Notes under the pieces: generated by a model
The model's input: the letters and a program-made list of their open reading frames with translations, nothing else
Database searches by the model: none
What the model was told of the DNA's origin: nothing
Shown here: one piece after another, positions 55,158 through 64,000 of the stretch
Layout of the letters: each line of letters opens with the position of its first letter
Position numbering within the stretch: position 1 is the first letter of the stretch
Translations under genes and position numbers: made by a program
Assembly (NCBI GenBank): GCA_003022435.1
Contig: PXUA01000017.1
Location: forward strand, 1 to 64,000
Reading direction: 5' to 3'
DNA length: 64,000 bases
Source of the DNA: Bacteroidetes bacterium SW_9_63_38
GTDB taxonomy: Bacteria; Bacteroidota; Rhodothermia; Rhodothermales; Salinibacteraceae

Positions 55158-57956
55158 TCAGTGCGCGTCGAGCCAGTTGTCGCCTACGTCGATGTCGACG
55201 AGCACCGGGACATCGTCCAGTAGCAGGGCGTTTTCCATCTCATCGGTAACCATCGACTGAACCTCGCCCACCTCCTCGGGCGGCAGCTCAAACACGAGCT
55301 CGTCGTGCACCTGGAGAAGCATCCGGGCCTCCCAGCCCGACGCCGCGAGACGGTCGTGGATCCGGTTCATGGCGATCTTGATCATGTCGGCCTGCGTGCC
55401 CTGGATGGGCATGTTCACGGCCACGCGCTCGGCGGCGCCGCGACGGTTACTGTTGGAGCTGTCGATGTCGGGCAGGTAGCGCCGTCGGCCCATCAGCGTC
55501 TGGGCGTAGCCGTGCTCCTGCGCCTGCTCCACAAGCTCGTTGAGCAGCTGCGAGACGCCGGGATACGACTGCCGGTACTGCTTGATGAGGTCGTCGGCCT
55601 CATCGAACGGCATGCGCATCCGCTGCGCAAGGCCCCACGGCGAGATGCCGTACGGGATGCCGTAGTTCACCTCCTTAGCCTTGCGACGCTGGTCGGACGT
55701 GACCTGGTCGGGGTCGAGATCGAAAACGCGCGCCGCGGCGTCGGTGTGAATGTCGCCGCCGTCGCGAAAGGTCTCAATCATGGCCTCGTCCCCGCTCATA
55801 GAGGCGAGGATGCGGAGCTCAATCTGCGCGTAGTCGGCCGCCATCAGCGTCCAGCCGTCCTGCGGCACGAAGGCGCGCCGGATCTCGCGCCCCACCTCGG
55901 TGCGGATGGGGATGTTCTGCAGGTTCGGGTCGCTCGACGACAGCCGCCCGGTCGAGGTGCGCGTCTGGTTGAAGCTGGTGTGGATGCGTCCGGTCTCCGG
56001 GTGCACCAGTTCGCCGAGGGCGTCGAGGTAGGTGCTCTTAATCTTGTAGGTGGAACGCCAGTCGAGGACGAGCCCGGGCATCTCGTGCTTCGTCGAGAGC
56101 TCTTCCAGCACGCTCTCTTTCGTGGACGGATTGCCGGTCGGCGTCTTCGATACCACCGGCAGATCCAGTTTCTCAAACAGAATCTCCCCGAGCTGCTGCG
56201 GCGAGTTGATGTTGAACTCCTCCCCGGCCAGCTCGAAAATCTCTTCCTCGATCTCCTCCAGCTCCGATGCAAGCCGCGACGAGATCTCCTCCAGCACGTC
56301 GGTGTCGACGCGGATGCCGAGGTGCTCCATTTTCGCCAGTACCCGCACGAGCGGAAACTCCATGTCCTCGGCAATCTCCTGCACGCCGCTCTCGTCCAGC
56401 TGCTCCGCTAGCGCATCGGCCAGGCGCAGCGCGATGTCGGCGTCTTCGCAGGCGTACGGGGCAGCCTCCTCCACCGCCACGTCGCGCATGGACATGTCGT
56501 CGCCGTCCCCAATGAGCTCGGTGATCGGCACCATCTTGTAGTTGAGGACCGACCGCGCGACGTCGTCGAGGTTGTGGTTCTCCTCCGGGGCTACCAGGTA
56601 GTGCGCGACCATCGTGTCCACGAGCGGGCCGCCCACCGCCACGCCGTGGCGCCGCAACACCAGCAGGTCGTACTTCAGGTTGTGTCCCACCTTTTCGGTG
56701 TCGGCCTCCAGGAGCGGACCCAGCACGTCGAGTACCGCGTCTACATCGGTGCCGTCCGGAAGCGGAGTGGGTACGTAAACGCCCTGCTCCGCCGTCCAAC
56801 TGAAGGAGAGCCCCACGAGCGACGCGTACATCGGATCGGTGGAGGTCGTCTCCGTGTCGAACGCGTAGCGCTCCCGACCGTCCAGTTTCTCCACAAAGTC
56901 CTGGAGCTCTGCCTCGGTCTGCACAAAGTCGTAGTCCACCGCGTCGGGATCGAGCTCCTGCACCTTCTCGTAGGGCCCGAAGTCGAATTCGAGCGCCGGG
57001 TCCTCCGCCGTCTCGTCTTCCGTCTCGTCCACCGCGCCGTCGATGTCCATCCGGTCAAGCATCGAGTCGAACTCCAGCTTCTCGAAGAGCGCGCGGAGGG
57101 CGTCCTCGTCCGGATTCGCACGGCGGAGCTGCTCCCACTCCATGTCCACGTCCAGGTCGGTTCGGATGCGCACGAGCCGCTTGCTGAGCTCCGCCTCGTC
57201 GGCGTGCTCCTGCATGCCCTCCCGCGCCCGCTTCCCACTAAGGTCGTCGGCGTGCTCGATCAGATTCTCCACGGAGTCGTACTCGCGCAGCAGCTTCTGG
57301 GCCGTCTTCTCGCCGATGCCGTACACACCCGGCACGTTGTCACTGCTGTCGCCCATGAGGGCCAGCATGTCGATAAACTGGACGGGGTCCAGCTCATGCT
57401 CCTCGCGGAACGTCTCGTCGGTGATGATTTCGAAGTCCTGATCGCCCTTCGCCGGCTTGTAGATCGAGACGTGGTCCGACAGCAGCTGCTTGAAGTCCTT
57501 GTCCGGCGACACGATGACGACGTCGGCCCCGTCGGCCTCGGCCTGCTTGGCGAGGGTCCCGATCACGTCGTCGGCCTCCACGTTCGGCACCTCCAGGACC
57601 GGGATGTCCATCGCCTCCACGATCTGCTTGATGTACGGGATGTTCTCCAGCAGCTCGTCGGGCGGCGGGTCGCGGTGGGCCTTGTAGTCCTCGTAGATCT
57701 CTTTGCGGAAGGTATCTTCCTCGCCTTCGTCGAACACTACCGCCGCGTGCTCAATCGAGTGGTCGTCGATGAGCTTCAGCAGGGAGTTGGTAAACCCGTA
57801 GGCGGCCGATGTATTCTGTCCCTTCGAGTTGATGAGGGGGCGGCTGATGAAGATATAGTGCGCCCGATACGCCAGCGACATCGCGTCGATGAGATGAAGC
57901 GTCTTGGCGTCCTGGGCAGTTGCCTCGGGGGACGCCGATGAGCTGGAAGCGACCAT
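55158..57956 (-). CDS. polA: DNA polymerase I
   Basis: This 932-residue repair and Okazaki-fragment polymerase has the 5'-3' exonuclease domain at residues 1-300 (HLIDAMSLAYRAHY, IVSPDKDFKQLL). The 3'-5' proofreading domain follows with all metal residues: FDTETTSTD, GHNLKYDLLVL and YACEDADIALRL. The polymerase domain carries motif A ADYAQIELRILA, motif B RRKAKEVNYGIPYGIS and motif C LLQVHDELVFE. Start 57956 (MVASSSS) was chosen over 58016. All three activities look intact. Confidence 0.95.
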   Translation of the reverse strand: MVASSSSASPEATAQDAKTLHLIDAMSLAYRAHYIFISRPLINSKGQNTSAAYGFTNSLLKLIDDHSIEHAAVVFDEGEEDTFRKEIYEDYKAHRDPPPDELLENIPYIKQIVEAMDIPVLEVPNVEADDVIGTLAKQAEADGADVVIVSPDKDFKQLLSDHVSIYKPAKGDQDFEIITDETFREEHELDPVQFIDMLALMGDSSDNVPGVYGIGEKTAQKLLREYDSVENLIEHADDLSGKRAREGMQEHADEAELSKRLVRIRTDLDVDMEWEQLRRANPDEDALRALFEKLEFDSMLDRMDIDGAVDETEDETAEDPALEFDFGPYEKVQELDPDAVDYDFVQTEAELQDFVEKLDGRERYAFDTETTSTDPMYASLVGLSFSWTAEQGVYVPTPLPDGTDVDAVLDVLGPLLEADTEKVGHNLKYDLLVLRRHGVAVGGPLVDTMVAHYLVAPEENHNLDDVARSVLNYKMVPITELIGDGDDMSMRDVAVEEAAPYACEDADIALRLADALAEQLDESGVQEIAEDMEFPLVRVLAKMEHLGIRVDTDVLEEISSRLASELEEIEEEIFELAGEEFNINSPQQLGEILFEKLDLPVVSKTPTGNPSTKESVLEELSTKHEMPGLVLDWRSTYKIKSTYLDALGELVHPETGRIHTSFNQTRTSTGRLSSSDPNLQNIPIRTEVGREIRRAFVPQDGWTLMAADYAQIELRILASMSGDEAMIETFRDGGDIHTDAAARVFDLDPDQVTSDQRRKAKEVNYGIPYGISPWGLAQRMRMPFDEADDLIKQYRQSYPGVSQLLNELVEQAQEHGYAQTLMGRRRYLPDIDSSNSNRRGAAERVAVNMPIQGTQADMIKIAMNRIHDRLAASGWEARMLLQVHDELVFELPPEEVGEVQSMVTDEMENALLLDDVPVLVDIDVGDNWLDAH

Positions 57957-58300
57957 GCGACGGAAAACAGATGCGGAAAGACGGCGAACAGGCTGCGAGC
58001 CGGGCTGCTCCAGCAACGTCCCGAAGCAACATATAACGTCCTGGAAAGAACTCTTGGGGGCCCGAGTCTTTCAACCCGATGCATGAACGGGAAATCTTCC
58101 CGGACTGTTCGTACTGATCTCTCCCAGAGTCAGGAAACCACATTCTCTGCACGCGCAGGACCGACCGTGGGATCGTACCAGTCGCCCCCCCTCGACCGAC
58201 CCGAGATTGGTGGAGCCCGGTTCGCGGATCAGTCCGTCGTTTTCGCCCGATCCCTCGACTTCTTCAGCGGGGGACCCGTTGTCTTCAACGTCTGCCCTGC
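57957..58300. other. Divergent region polA/HAD gene
   Basis: These 344 bp contain promoters for polA and the HAD gene; no operator, RNA or small gene is recognised. Confidence 0.45.
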
Positions 58301-58981
58301 ATGCCACTTCTCCTCTTCGATATCGACGGCACCCTCGTGAACGTCACCGGCGGCGTGCACAGTGCCGTCTCGCATGCCATCGACACCGTCACCGGCCGGT
58401 CCGTCTGCACCGACGGGGTGACGTTCGCCGGCCGGACGGATCCGGCCATCTTTTCGGACGTGTTGCAGGCAAGCGGCGTCCCGGACCCGCCCGCCGTTCT
58501 CAACGATGTCCTCCATACGTACGCCGAATGTGCGCAGGATACGATCGAGGCGACGGATGTCGACGTCCTCCCAGGCGTTCGGCCCCTCCTATCCGCCCTT
58601 TCCCGTCGCCCCGATGTACGCCTCGGCCTCGTAACGGGCAACATCGAGTCGGTCGCCCACCACAAGCTCCGCCGGGCTGAACTGGGCTCCCACTTTTCGG
58701 TCGGGGCCTTCGGAAGCGACCACGCCAATCGCAACGAATTGCCCCCGATGGCCGTCCGTCGCGCGTCGTCGCAGGGGAGGACATCGTTCTCCGTCCGCGA
58801 CACCATCGTCATCGGGGACACCCAGCACGACATCCGCTGTGCCCGCGCCTCGGGGACGCGGGTCGCCGCCGTGTGCACTGGCACCTACGCCCGCGATGAC
58901 CTGCACGTCCACACCCCAGACTTCCTCTTCGAGACGCTTCAAGATACGCAGGCGGTCGTCGAAAAGCTGCTGGGATCGTGA
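58301..58981 (+). CDS. HAD-family phosphatase, phosphoglycolate-phosphatase-like
   Basis: This 226-residue hydrolase shows motif I LLFDIDGTLV (D7 nucleophile, D9), motif II GLVTGN, a Lys in AHHKLRRAELG, and motif IV VIGDTQHDIRCARASG. A helical cap lies between motifs I and II. The family includes phosphoglycolate phosphatase and related enzymes. The substrate is not determined by the sequence. Single gene. Confidence 0.85.
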   Translation: MPLLLFDIDGTLVNVTGGVHSAVSHAIDTVTGRSVCTDGVTFAGRTDPAIFSDVLQASGVPDPPAVLNDVLHTYAECAQDTIEATDVDVLPGVRPLLSALSRRPDVRLGLVTGNIESVAHHKLRRAELGSHFSVGAFGSDHANRNELPPMAVRRASSQGRTSFSVRDTIVIGDTQHDIRCARASGTRVAAVCTGTYARDDLHVHTPDFLFETLQDTQAVVEKLLGS

Positions 58982-59340
58982 TCGAAGTCGGCGCGCAACC
59001 ATTCTCGGCACGATCTTTAAGTAATATTGTGTATGCCGGAATGGGAGTAGGGGCCAATCCCCTCGGGACCAAGACGGACCCGACCTCAGTAACCTTATAG
59101 AGATCGTACACACCGTCGGACGAAACATTCTGCACTGGAGCGGACTCTCCGGTTTCGCTTCTCCTTTTCTGTCCATACTCTGAACGTGATCTCCGTGCTG
59201 CTGTACTTTACTTCTCCATTTCGACGGAATTAGACGGACGACGCGAGGCGCCCGGCTCGCCCTGCCCTCGAATTCCCCTTTCTCCGAAGGTGGATGCGTC
59301 CGTCTGAATTGTTCATCCAACAGAACGGCTGTTCCCCATA
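58982..59340. other. Gap before the phosphorylation cluster
   Basis: These 359 bp contain no supported gene. An AT-rich run (TTTAAGTAATATTGTGTATG) around 59016 could include promoter elements for the PP2C gene. No terminator with a T-tract is visible. Confidence 0.4.
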
Positions 59341-60177
59341 ATGCTACCGATCTCCGCCCACGGCACGACATTCCCGGGCCGCCGGGATGTCAACCAGGAC
59401 GACATCTTACATTTTTACCCCTCTCCTGATTCATTTTTCCTCGGGGTTGCAGATGGGATGGGGGGCGTAGCAGGTGGTCAGATCGCCAGTCAAACGGTCC
59501 TGCAGACGGTGGAAACCCATTTGAAGGAGACGTTTGAGCAGGATGTAGAGCCGGAGATGCTCAAAGACGTCCTGGGGGTGGCCTTTGAAAAGGCACAGGC
59601 GTCGATCCGGGAAATCACCGACCAGGACCCCTCCCTCGAAGGCATGGGAACGACGCTGACCTGCGTGCTGGGATGCCAGAACCGCTTCATTGCCGGGAAT
59701 CTGGGCGACAGCCGCGTCTATTACCTGAGCGATGGAGAGATTCACCAGGTCACGGAGGATCACTCGTACCTCCGGCAGTTCGAGAAAGAGGCCGGAGACC
59801 AGGAGATCGATCCGGAATTCGTTGAGCAGTACGGCCACATTATTAACAAGACGCTCGACGGCACCGACGACGAACCCGACTTCTTTCCGAAGGACCGTCC
59901 CCACTACGCCCTCTCGGAAAAAGACGGCTTCCTTCTCTGTTCGGATGGGCTGATCGTGGACAAGCTGCAGGATCAGAAGCAGCTCTTCAAGTCCTACATG
60001 CTCGGCACTCCCGACCTGCAAACCGCAGCCGAGTCACTCGTGTCGCTCGCCTACTACTCCGGCTCGACGGACAACATCTCGGTGGTACTCGCGGAGGCCG
60101 GCAAGCTCGACCGCGAACTCGGGCGCGTCCGCACCTATCCGTTCCCTCCCCGGGAGGAGGAAGAGCCCGCTGCGTAA
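59341..60177 (+). CDS. PP2C-family Ser/Thr protein phosphatase
   Basis: This 278-residue phosphatase has the metal-binding motifs RRDVNQDDILHF, GVADGMGGVAGGQIAS, GNLGDSRVYYLSDGEIHQVTEDHS, LLCSDGL, and TDNISVVLAE. All Asp needed for the two-metal site are present. No signal peptide. It begins a cluster with the FHA protein and a Ser/Thr kinase, so it likely reverses that kinase. Confidence 0.92.
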   Translation: MLPISAHGTTFPGRRDVNQDDILHFYPSPDSFFLGVADGMGGVAGGQIASQTVLQTVETHLKETFEQDVEPEMLKDVLGVAFEKAQASIREITDQDPSLEGMGTTLTCVLGCQNRFIAGNLGDSRVYYLSDGEIHQVTEDHSYLRQFEKEAGDQEIDPEFVEQYGHIINKTLDGTDDEPDFFPKDRPHYALSEKDGFLLCSDGLIVDKLQDQKQLFKSYMLGTPDLQTAAESLVSLAYYSGSTDNISVVLAEAGKLDRELGRVRTYPFPPREEEEPAA

Positions 60178-60632
60178 CCCGGCCCGGTTTGTCGACGCTT
60201 CCCGTCAGCACGGCTCGCTGTCGGCTTCGTTTTCTTGGTTGTCTTCGAGTTCTCGTTGTTTATTATGGTGTCTCCTCAACCGTTGGGGTCATGAAGGAAC
60301 TCGCCTCACAGATATCGTTTCCCAGCACTCTCTACAAGACCGATGTCTGACGTTCCTCGCTTGCATTCCCCCTCAGATGGTTATAGGTTGCGTTCCAACC
60401 GGGGGAATTCCTCTTCCATGTAAATCTTCTGTACACCCGGCTAATCTTGGGGTGTGCGGCCCCTGCACGTTGCGTTCTCCCCCTTGAGTCCAGCGCGCCT
60501 GCCCACTTAAATTTGAATGTGACGGGGAGCAATGCTCTACCCCGGCCCCTCTCGTGCAGGAGGGCCCCATGGACGATTCGGGACACATTGATTCCGGCTT
60601 TACCGCTCAGCTTCCGAGTTATTTTGTCGCCG
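60178..60632. other. Gap within the phosphorylation cluster
   Basis: These 455 bp hold no convincing gene. The open frame of the next gene extends up to 60447, but the extension is Pro/Arg-rich and precedes the signal peptide. No hairpin with a T-tract was seen. Confidence 0.45.
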
Positions 60633-62135
60633 ATGATCACCTGTCAGCACATACGCACAACGCTCTGCTCTTTCGTTCTGGGGCTGCTCGCGGCGGTCCC
60701 GGTTTTGGCCAACGGTGCCTCCACCGGGCCCACCCCGAACGCCCGGTCGGTGAGCGCTCCCACCTCCTGCGAGAGCTTTGCCCGACGCCAGATGAAGCTG
60801 TCGGATCGCCTGCTCAAGCGCTCGAATTACAGCCGGGCCATGAAGGTCCTGAACAGCACCCTGAGCAACTGCAAGAAAGAGTTCGTGCAGGAAAAGCTGT
60901 TTGAGACTATGAAGGAGTGGTACCGGGTTGCGCGGCAGGGAAGCACCAGCGAGTTCCAGTCTTATATCAGCGCCGTTTCTGAGCAGAAGTACATCACGCC
61001 GAACCAGCGCTCATTGCTCGAACAACGCATCCAAAGCCACCTCCTGTCCCTCCTCGACCAAGAGTTTTCGCTCGACAACTACAAGCAGGTCTACCAGATC
61101 TGTCGGCGGTATCCCCTCTATACCAATGAGAATTTTCGGGGCGAGTACTACTGCGGCACCGCAGCTGAGAAGCTCGGCGCCGTTGGGAAAGCGAGAAGCT
61201 CATACAACTGGTTGCTCGCCAATTGGGAAAGCCAGTCGCTGATCGACCGGGTCACCCTAACCAAAAAGCTGGAGTCAATGTATCTCCGGGTCGGCCAATT
61301 TGATCGTGCATACGAGATGGCCCGCGAGATTGCCATCAAGGAAGGGACACCGGAATCGATTATCTCTACGCTTATCTCCATCCGCGGGAATTTCCTGGCT
61401 CCCTTCCTGACGTCGAGTGCTCACTTTTACAAACAACAGCCGAGTGATGAGGCCTCCCGTCACATCGACAGGGAGCTTCCGCGGGTTTCCTTTCCGCGGT
61501 ACGTGCGAGCGTTCTATTTCCTCGACTCAGGAGGGAGTCTGGATCGCGGCATGTTCGGCGGGGGCGCGACCAAACCACCAGCTCAGCTCCTCGAAACGGT
61601 CTCCGGCTCAGTCTCGATCCTCCGCGGCGAGAAAGTTTCCAACTTAGCGTGGCTTGTCACCCCGGTTGGGTCCAGATACCTCGTCCTCGAGTTCAGCGTC
61701 ACGACCACTCCGGAGGAGAATGTACGGCTGGAAAATGTACAGCAAAATGTCAAAGACGAGGCGCAATGGGACAAGTTGTACAGTCTGGAGTTCGAAAAGA
61801 CATCGCCGGCCGTAGGAAGCGCCATCGGAACTGTTTTCGGAGCTGCAAACATTGATGGGGCCAACTTTGCGGCCTACGACGAAATCTTTGACGATTCGTC
61901 GGTTCTAAGCTACTATTGTATTCAAAATTCCTCCGAGGAAATTGAGGAGTCGTTCAACCTCAACCGGTCAAAGCTCGAGTACGATGAAAGCACGTGGAAC
62001 CGGACCTCGAATACTCCTGCGCTTTACCATCACTCGATCACGTACGACGGCATGTCGCTGCGAGAGGTCGTGTGGCCAAACTTCGTTGACGGCTCATGGA
62101 CCGGGGTTGTTCGCGTCGGTCTCGTTCAAAGCTAA
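60633..62135 (+). CDS. Secreted protein of unknown family
   Basis: This 500-residue protein has a signal peptide (IRTTLCSFVLGLLAAVPVLANG). Its N-terminal half is helical and looks like TPR/Sel1-type repeats (RRQMKLSDRLLKRSNYSRAMKVL, DNYKQVYQICRRYPLY, AAEKLGAVGKARSSYNWLL, VGQFDRAYEMAREIA). The C-terminal half is beta-rich, includes a Gly-rich GGSLDRGMFGGGATKPPAQ segment, and has no recognisable family. The base composition is more AT-rich than the surrounding genes. It lies between the PP2C and FHA genes in the same direction, so it may be a sensor or substrate in that signalling set (inference). Confidence 0.7.
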   Translation: MITCQHIRTTLCSFVLGLLAAVPVLANGASTGPTPNARSVSAPTSCESFARRQMKLSDRLLKRSNYSRAMKVLNSTLSNCKKEFVQEKLFETMKEWYRVARQGSTSEFQSYISAVSEQKYITPNQRSLLEQRIQSHLLSLLDQEFSLDNYKQVYQICRRYPLYTNENFRGEYYCGTAAEKLGAVGKARSSYNWLLANWESQSLIDRVTLTKKLESMYLRVGQFDRAYEMAREIAIKEGTPESIISTLISIRGNFLAPFLTSSAHFYKQQPSDEASRHIDRELPRVSFPRYVRAFYFLDSGGSLDRGMFGGGATKPPAQLLETVSGSVSILRGEKVSNLAWLVTPVGSRYLVLEFSVTTTPEENVRLENVQQNVKDEAQWDKLYSLEFEKTSPAVGSAIGTVFGAANIDGANFAAYDEIFDDSSVLSYYCIQNSSEEIEESFNLNRSKLEYDESTWNRTSNTPALYHHSITYDGMSLREVVWPNFVDGSWTGVVRVGLVQS

Positions 62136-62155
62136 AAATCGTAAGCCAACTTCTG

Positions 62156-63244
62156 ATGACTTTCCCCATGAATCGGTACGTGAAAGACATCGCTTCACTC
62201 GTGCGATCATTCACCTGGGTCTGTTTCCTATTGATCGTCGGAACGGCGGGGGTGCATGCCCAAACCTCGATTAGTGAGATCAACGGGAACCCCGGAAAAT
62301 ATCGCGGACAAACTGTGACGGTCCAGGGCACCGTTGATCGCCACGTCGACAGTGGAGCCGACACCGACACAAAGAACTACATTATCAAGGACGACAGCGG
62401 CCAGGAGATTCGGGCGAAAACCACGAAGAAGCCGCCAAGCACGGGCGCTCAGTACACGGTGGAGGGCGTCATCGAAATCAGTCCGTTTAACCGGAAGCCC
62501 GTCCTGGAGGAAAAGAGCCGTTCGGAAATCGCCAGTGCCGACGAGAAAAAGTCAGATTCCGGCGAGTCGCTCCGACAGGGCTTCTCGACAATTACCGTCT
62601 ACCTGATCTTCGGCCTCGGCTTCCTCGTCGTCATCGTGCTCGTCTACTTTGCCTACGCGAGCCAGGACCAGAATGAACCTGCCCCTGCGGCCCCAGTTCA
62701 GGATGGAACGACCGACGAGCAAGACGACGAGTCCGACCTCTCCACGACGGAAATCGGCGACGGCGAAGAATCGGACTCCGGCTTTCCGGAGCCCTCCGGC
62801 GACCGGATTAAGTCCGAATCAAGCAGTTCCGAAACGTCCGAGGAAGACAGTGAAGGCCCTGAAACGCTGAAGTTCAAGGCGCCCCCGAAGACGATGAAGT
62901 TCGTCCCGGGCCGCCTCGTCATCGCGGCGGGACCGGACCAGGGGAAGGAATTCCGCATTGCCGGCCGCCCAACCCCCGAAGGCAACGTCGTCACGATCGG
63001 CCGTGCCGAAGTGGAAGGCGAACGCGCCTTTGCCCACATTCAGCTTGGAGACACCTACCGCACCGTTTCTCGCATGCAGGCTGAGATCATTCAGCAGGAC
63101 CAAACCATCCTGTTGAAGAATACCAGTGAGACAAACCCCACGATCGTGAATGGGGATAATTTGCCCACCGGTGAAACGGTCGAGCTTCAAGACGGTGACA
63201 TGATCCGGATGGGCGAGCTCATGCTTCGGTATGAGCGGGACTAG
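62156..63244 (+). CDS. Membrane protein with OB-like and FHA domains
   Basis: This 362-residue protein starts with a signal-like helix (VCFLLIVGTAGVHAQT). An OB-fold-like domain follows (GNPGKYRGQTVTVQGTVDRHVDSG... about 40-115), then a membrane helix (ITVYLIFGLGFLVVIVLVYFAY), an acidic linker, and a cytosolic FHA domain at the end (VVTIGRAEVEGE, TVSRMQAEI, NPTIVNGDNL, DGDMIRMGELMLRYE). FHA domains bind phosphothreonine. The layout suggests a transmembrane link between an outside OB domain and the kinase on the inside. A start at 62168 is also possible. Confidence 0.83.
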   Translation: MTFPMNRYVKDIASLVRSFTWVCFLLIVGTAGVHAQTSISEINGNPGKYRGQTVTVQGTVDRHVDSGADTDTKNYIIKDDSGQEIRAKTTKKPPSTGAQYTVEGVIEISPFNRKPVLEEKSRSEIASADEKKSDSGESLRQGFSTITVYLIFGLGFLVVIVLVYFAYASQDQNEPAPAAPVQDGTTDEQDDESDLSTTEIGDGEESDSGFPEPSGDRIKSESSSSETSEEDSEGPETLKFKAPPKTMKFVPGRLVIAAGPDQGKEFRIAGRPTPEGNVVTIGRAEVEGERAFAHIQLGDTYRTVSRMQAEIIQQDQTILLKNTSETNPTIVNGDNLPTGETVELQDGDMIRMGELMLRYERD

Positions 63245-63273
63245 CCGCCTCCGTCTCATTCGACGACGGAGAG

Positions 63274-63327
63274 AGCGGGATCCCCCCTTCGAGACCGACC
63301 GACATCTTCGTGGGGTTGGGTCCCGCT
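63274..63327 (+). terminator. Hairpin after FHA gene
   Basis: AGCGGGA (63274-63280) pairs with TCCCGCT (63321-63327), with inner CCCC/GGGG pairing, followed by TTCCCTTTCT. It probably ends the transcript, or attenuates it before the kinase gene. Confidence 0.6.
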
Positions 63328-63566
63328 TTCCCTTTCTGCCAACTGTAGGATCTGGCAAACTTATTGCTGAATGATATGTGGGAGGGCAACGGTTCTACGA
63401 TTCTTTCTGCCCAAGAACCGCATCGGTCGTACCCCCCCTCTCCGTTTCATTCCTACTCGGGTTTACATCGTCGGTCTTTCCGATTTTCTGTTCCCGCCCG
63501 CGGACCCCGACCGAGGTCTCCGGGCGACTTCTGGAACAGTCGCAGTGCACGAAACGCACCCTGGAC

Positions 63567-64000
63567 ATGTCCGAAGCCACAAAGCGTTGTCCGTATTGTC
63601 AAGAGGAGATCCTTGAAGCTGCCCGCAAGTGTAAACATTGCGGCGAGTGGCTGGAGGATCCTCCTGAAACGTCCTCCTCGGGGACAATGTCGACCAATCC
63701 CGAGACGCTGGTTCGGGATGCAATGTCGTCCGAGTACAATATTCAGAAGGAACTTGGACGCGGTGGCATGGCGATTGTCTACAAGGCGGTCCAGGAAAAC
63801 CTGGGACGCGAGGTGGCCCTGAAGGTGTTGCCGCAGGGCATGACTCACGACGAGAAGACGGTGGAACGGTTTCACCGCGAAGCGCAGTCGGCCGCCCAGC
63901 TCAGCCACACCAACATCGTCACGATCTTCGACGAGGGCGAGTTGAACGGCGTCCACTTCATGGCCATGGAGTACTTGAAAGGACGCGACCTGCATGAGAT
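63567..64000 (+). CDS. Ser/Thr protein kinase with zinc ribbon, partial
   Basis: The open frame from ATG 63567 runs off the window (about 144 residues seen). Residues about 4-28 are a zinc ribbon (CPYCQEEILEAARKCKHCGEW). The Hanks-type kinase domain begins near residue 59: the glycine loop LGRGGMAIVYKA, the catalytic Lys in VALKVLPQG, and HTNIVTIFDEGELNGVHFMAMEYLKGRDL up to the edge. The activation loop and catalytic Asp lie beyond the window. It is the likely partner of the PP2C phosphatase and FHA protein upstream. Confidence 0.9.
   Translation, partial: MSEATKRCPYCQEEILEAARKCKHCGEWLEDPPETSSSGTMSTNPETLVRDAMSSEYNIQKELGRGGMAIVYKAVQENLGREVALKVLPQGMTHDEKTVERFHREAQSAAQLSHTNIVTIFDEGELNGVHFMAMEYLKGRDLHE

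Overview
The window reads as chromosomal DNA from a GC-rich, salt-adapted member of the Rhodothermota/Bacteroidota, most like Salinibacter or a close relative. This rests on strongly acidic proteins (Asp/Glu-rich linkers and tails in FtsK, S16, MqnA and the FHA protein), a protease with a Bacteroidota-type C-terminal secretion (Por/T9SS) tail, an S16 with the long Bacteroidota-style extension, and starts that almost never have a Shine-Dalgarno sequence. The genus is inference, because no rRNA or other species marker is present. I found no tRNA or rRNA gene, CRISPR array, phage or intact insertion sequence.

Layout. 1-7.3 kb: a repeat-rich gene-free stretch, a seven-blade VCBS/FG-GAP secreted protein, a CusF-SCO1 copper chaperone, an exported methyltransferase, a stand-alone HsdR-N-type nuclease domain, a lipoprotein esterase, and small proteins including a cupin. 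7.3-13.2 kb: a complete RND efflux operon (outer-membrane lipoprotein, fusion protein, pump). 13.7-23 kb: a class-I glutamine amidotransferase translationally coupled to a lytic transglycosylase, polyphosphate kinase, DNA primase, a 51-residue lipoprotein and dapD; three copies of one intergenic repeat lie around ppk and dnaG. 23-28 kb: a frameshifted methyltransferase, galT, a MarR/SnoaL-like/DoxX stress module with a palindromic operator, and panC-panD. 28-43.7 kb: fumC, an HtrA protease, small proteins, tyrA, gcvT, comB, ftsK, purK-purE and a T9SS-type serine protease. 43.7-50.4 kb: an eight-gene minus-strand run ffh-rpsP-rimM-trmD-rplS-mqnA-like-smpB-tyrS. 50.8-58 kb: 5-formyl-THF cyclo-ligase/PspC, an M16 peptidase pair (one active, one lacking the zinc motif) and polA. 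58.3-64 kb: a HAD phosphatase, then a Ser/Thr phosphorylation cluster: PP2C phosphatase, an unknown secreted protein, a membrane OB-FHA protein and a zinc-ribbon Ser/Thr kinase cut by the window end.

Most of the window is housekeeping. The least explained parts are the short-period (7-8 bp) degenerate tandem repeats between genes, the three-copy intergenic element at 16.3/19.3/21.5 kb, and the phosphorylation cluster with its unrecognised secreted protein.
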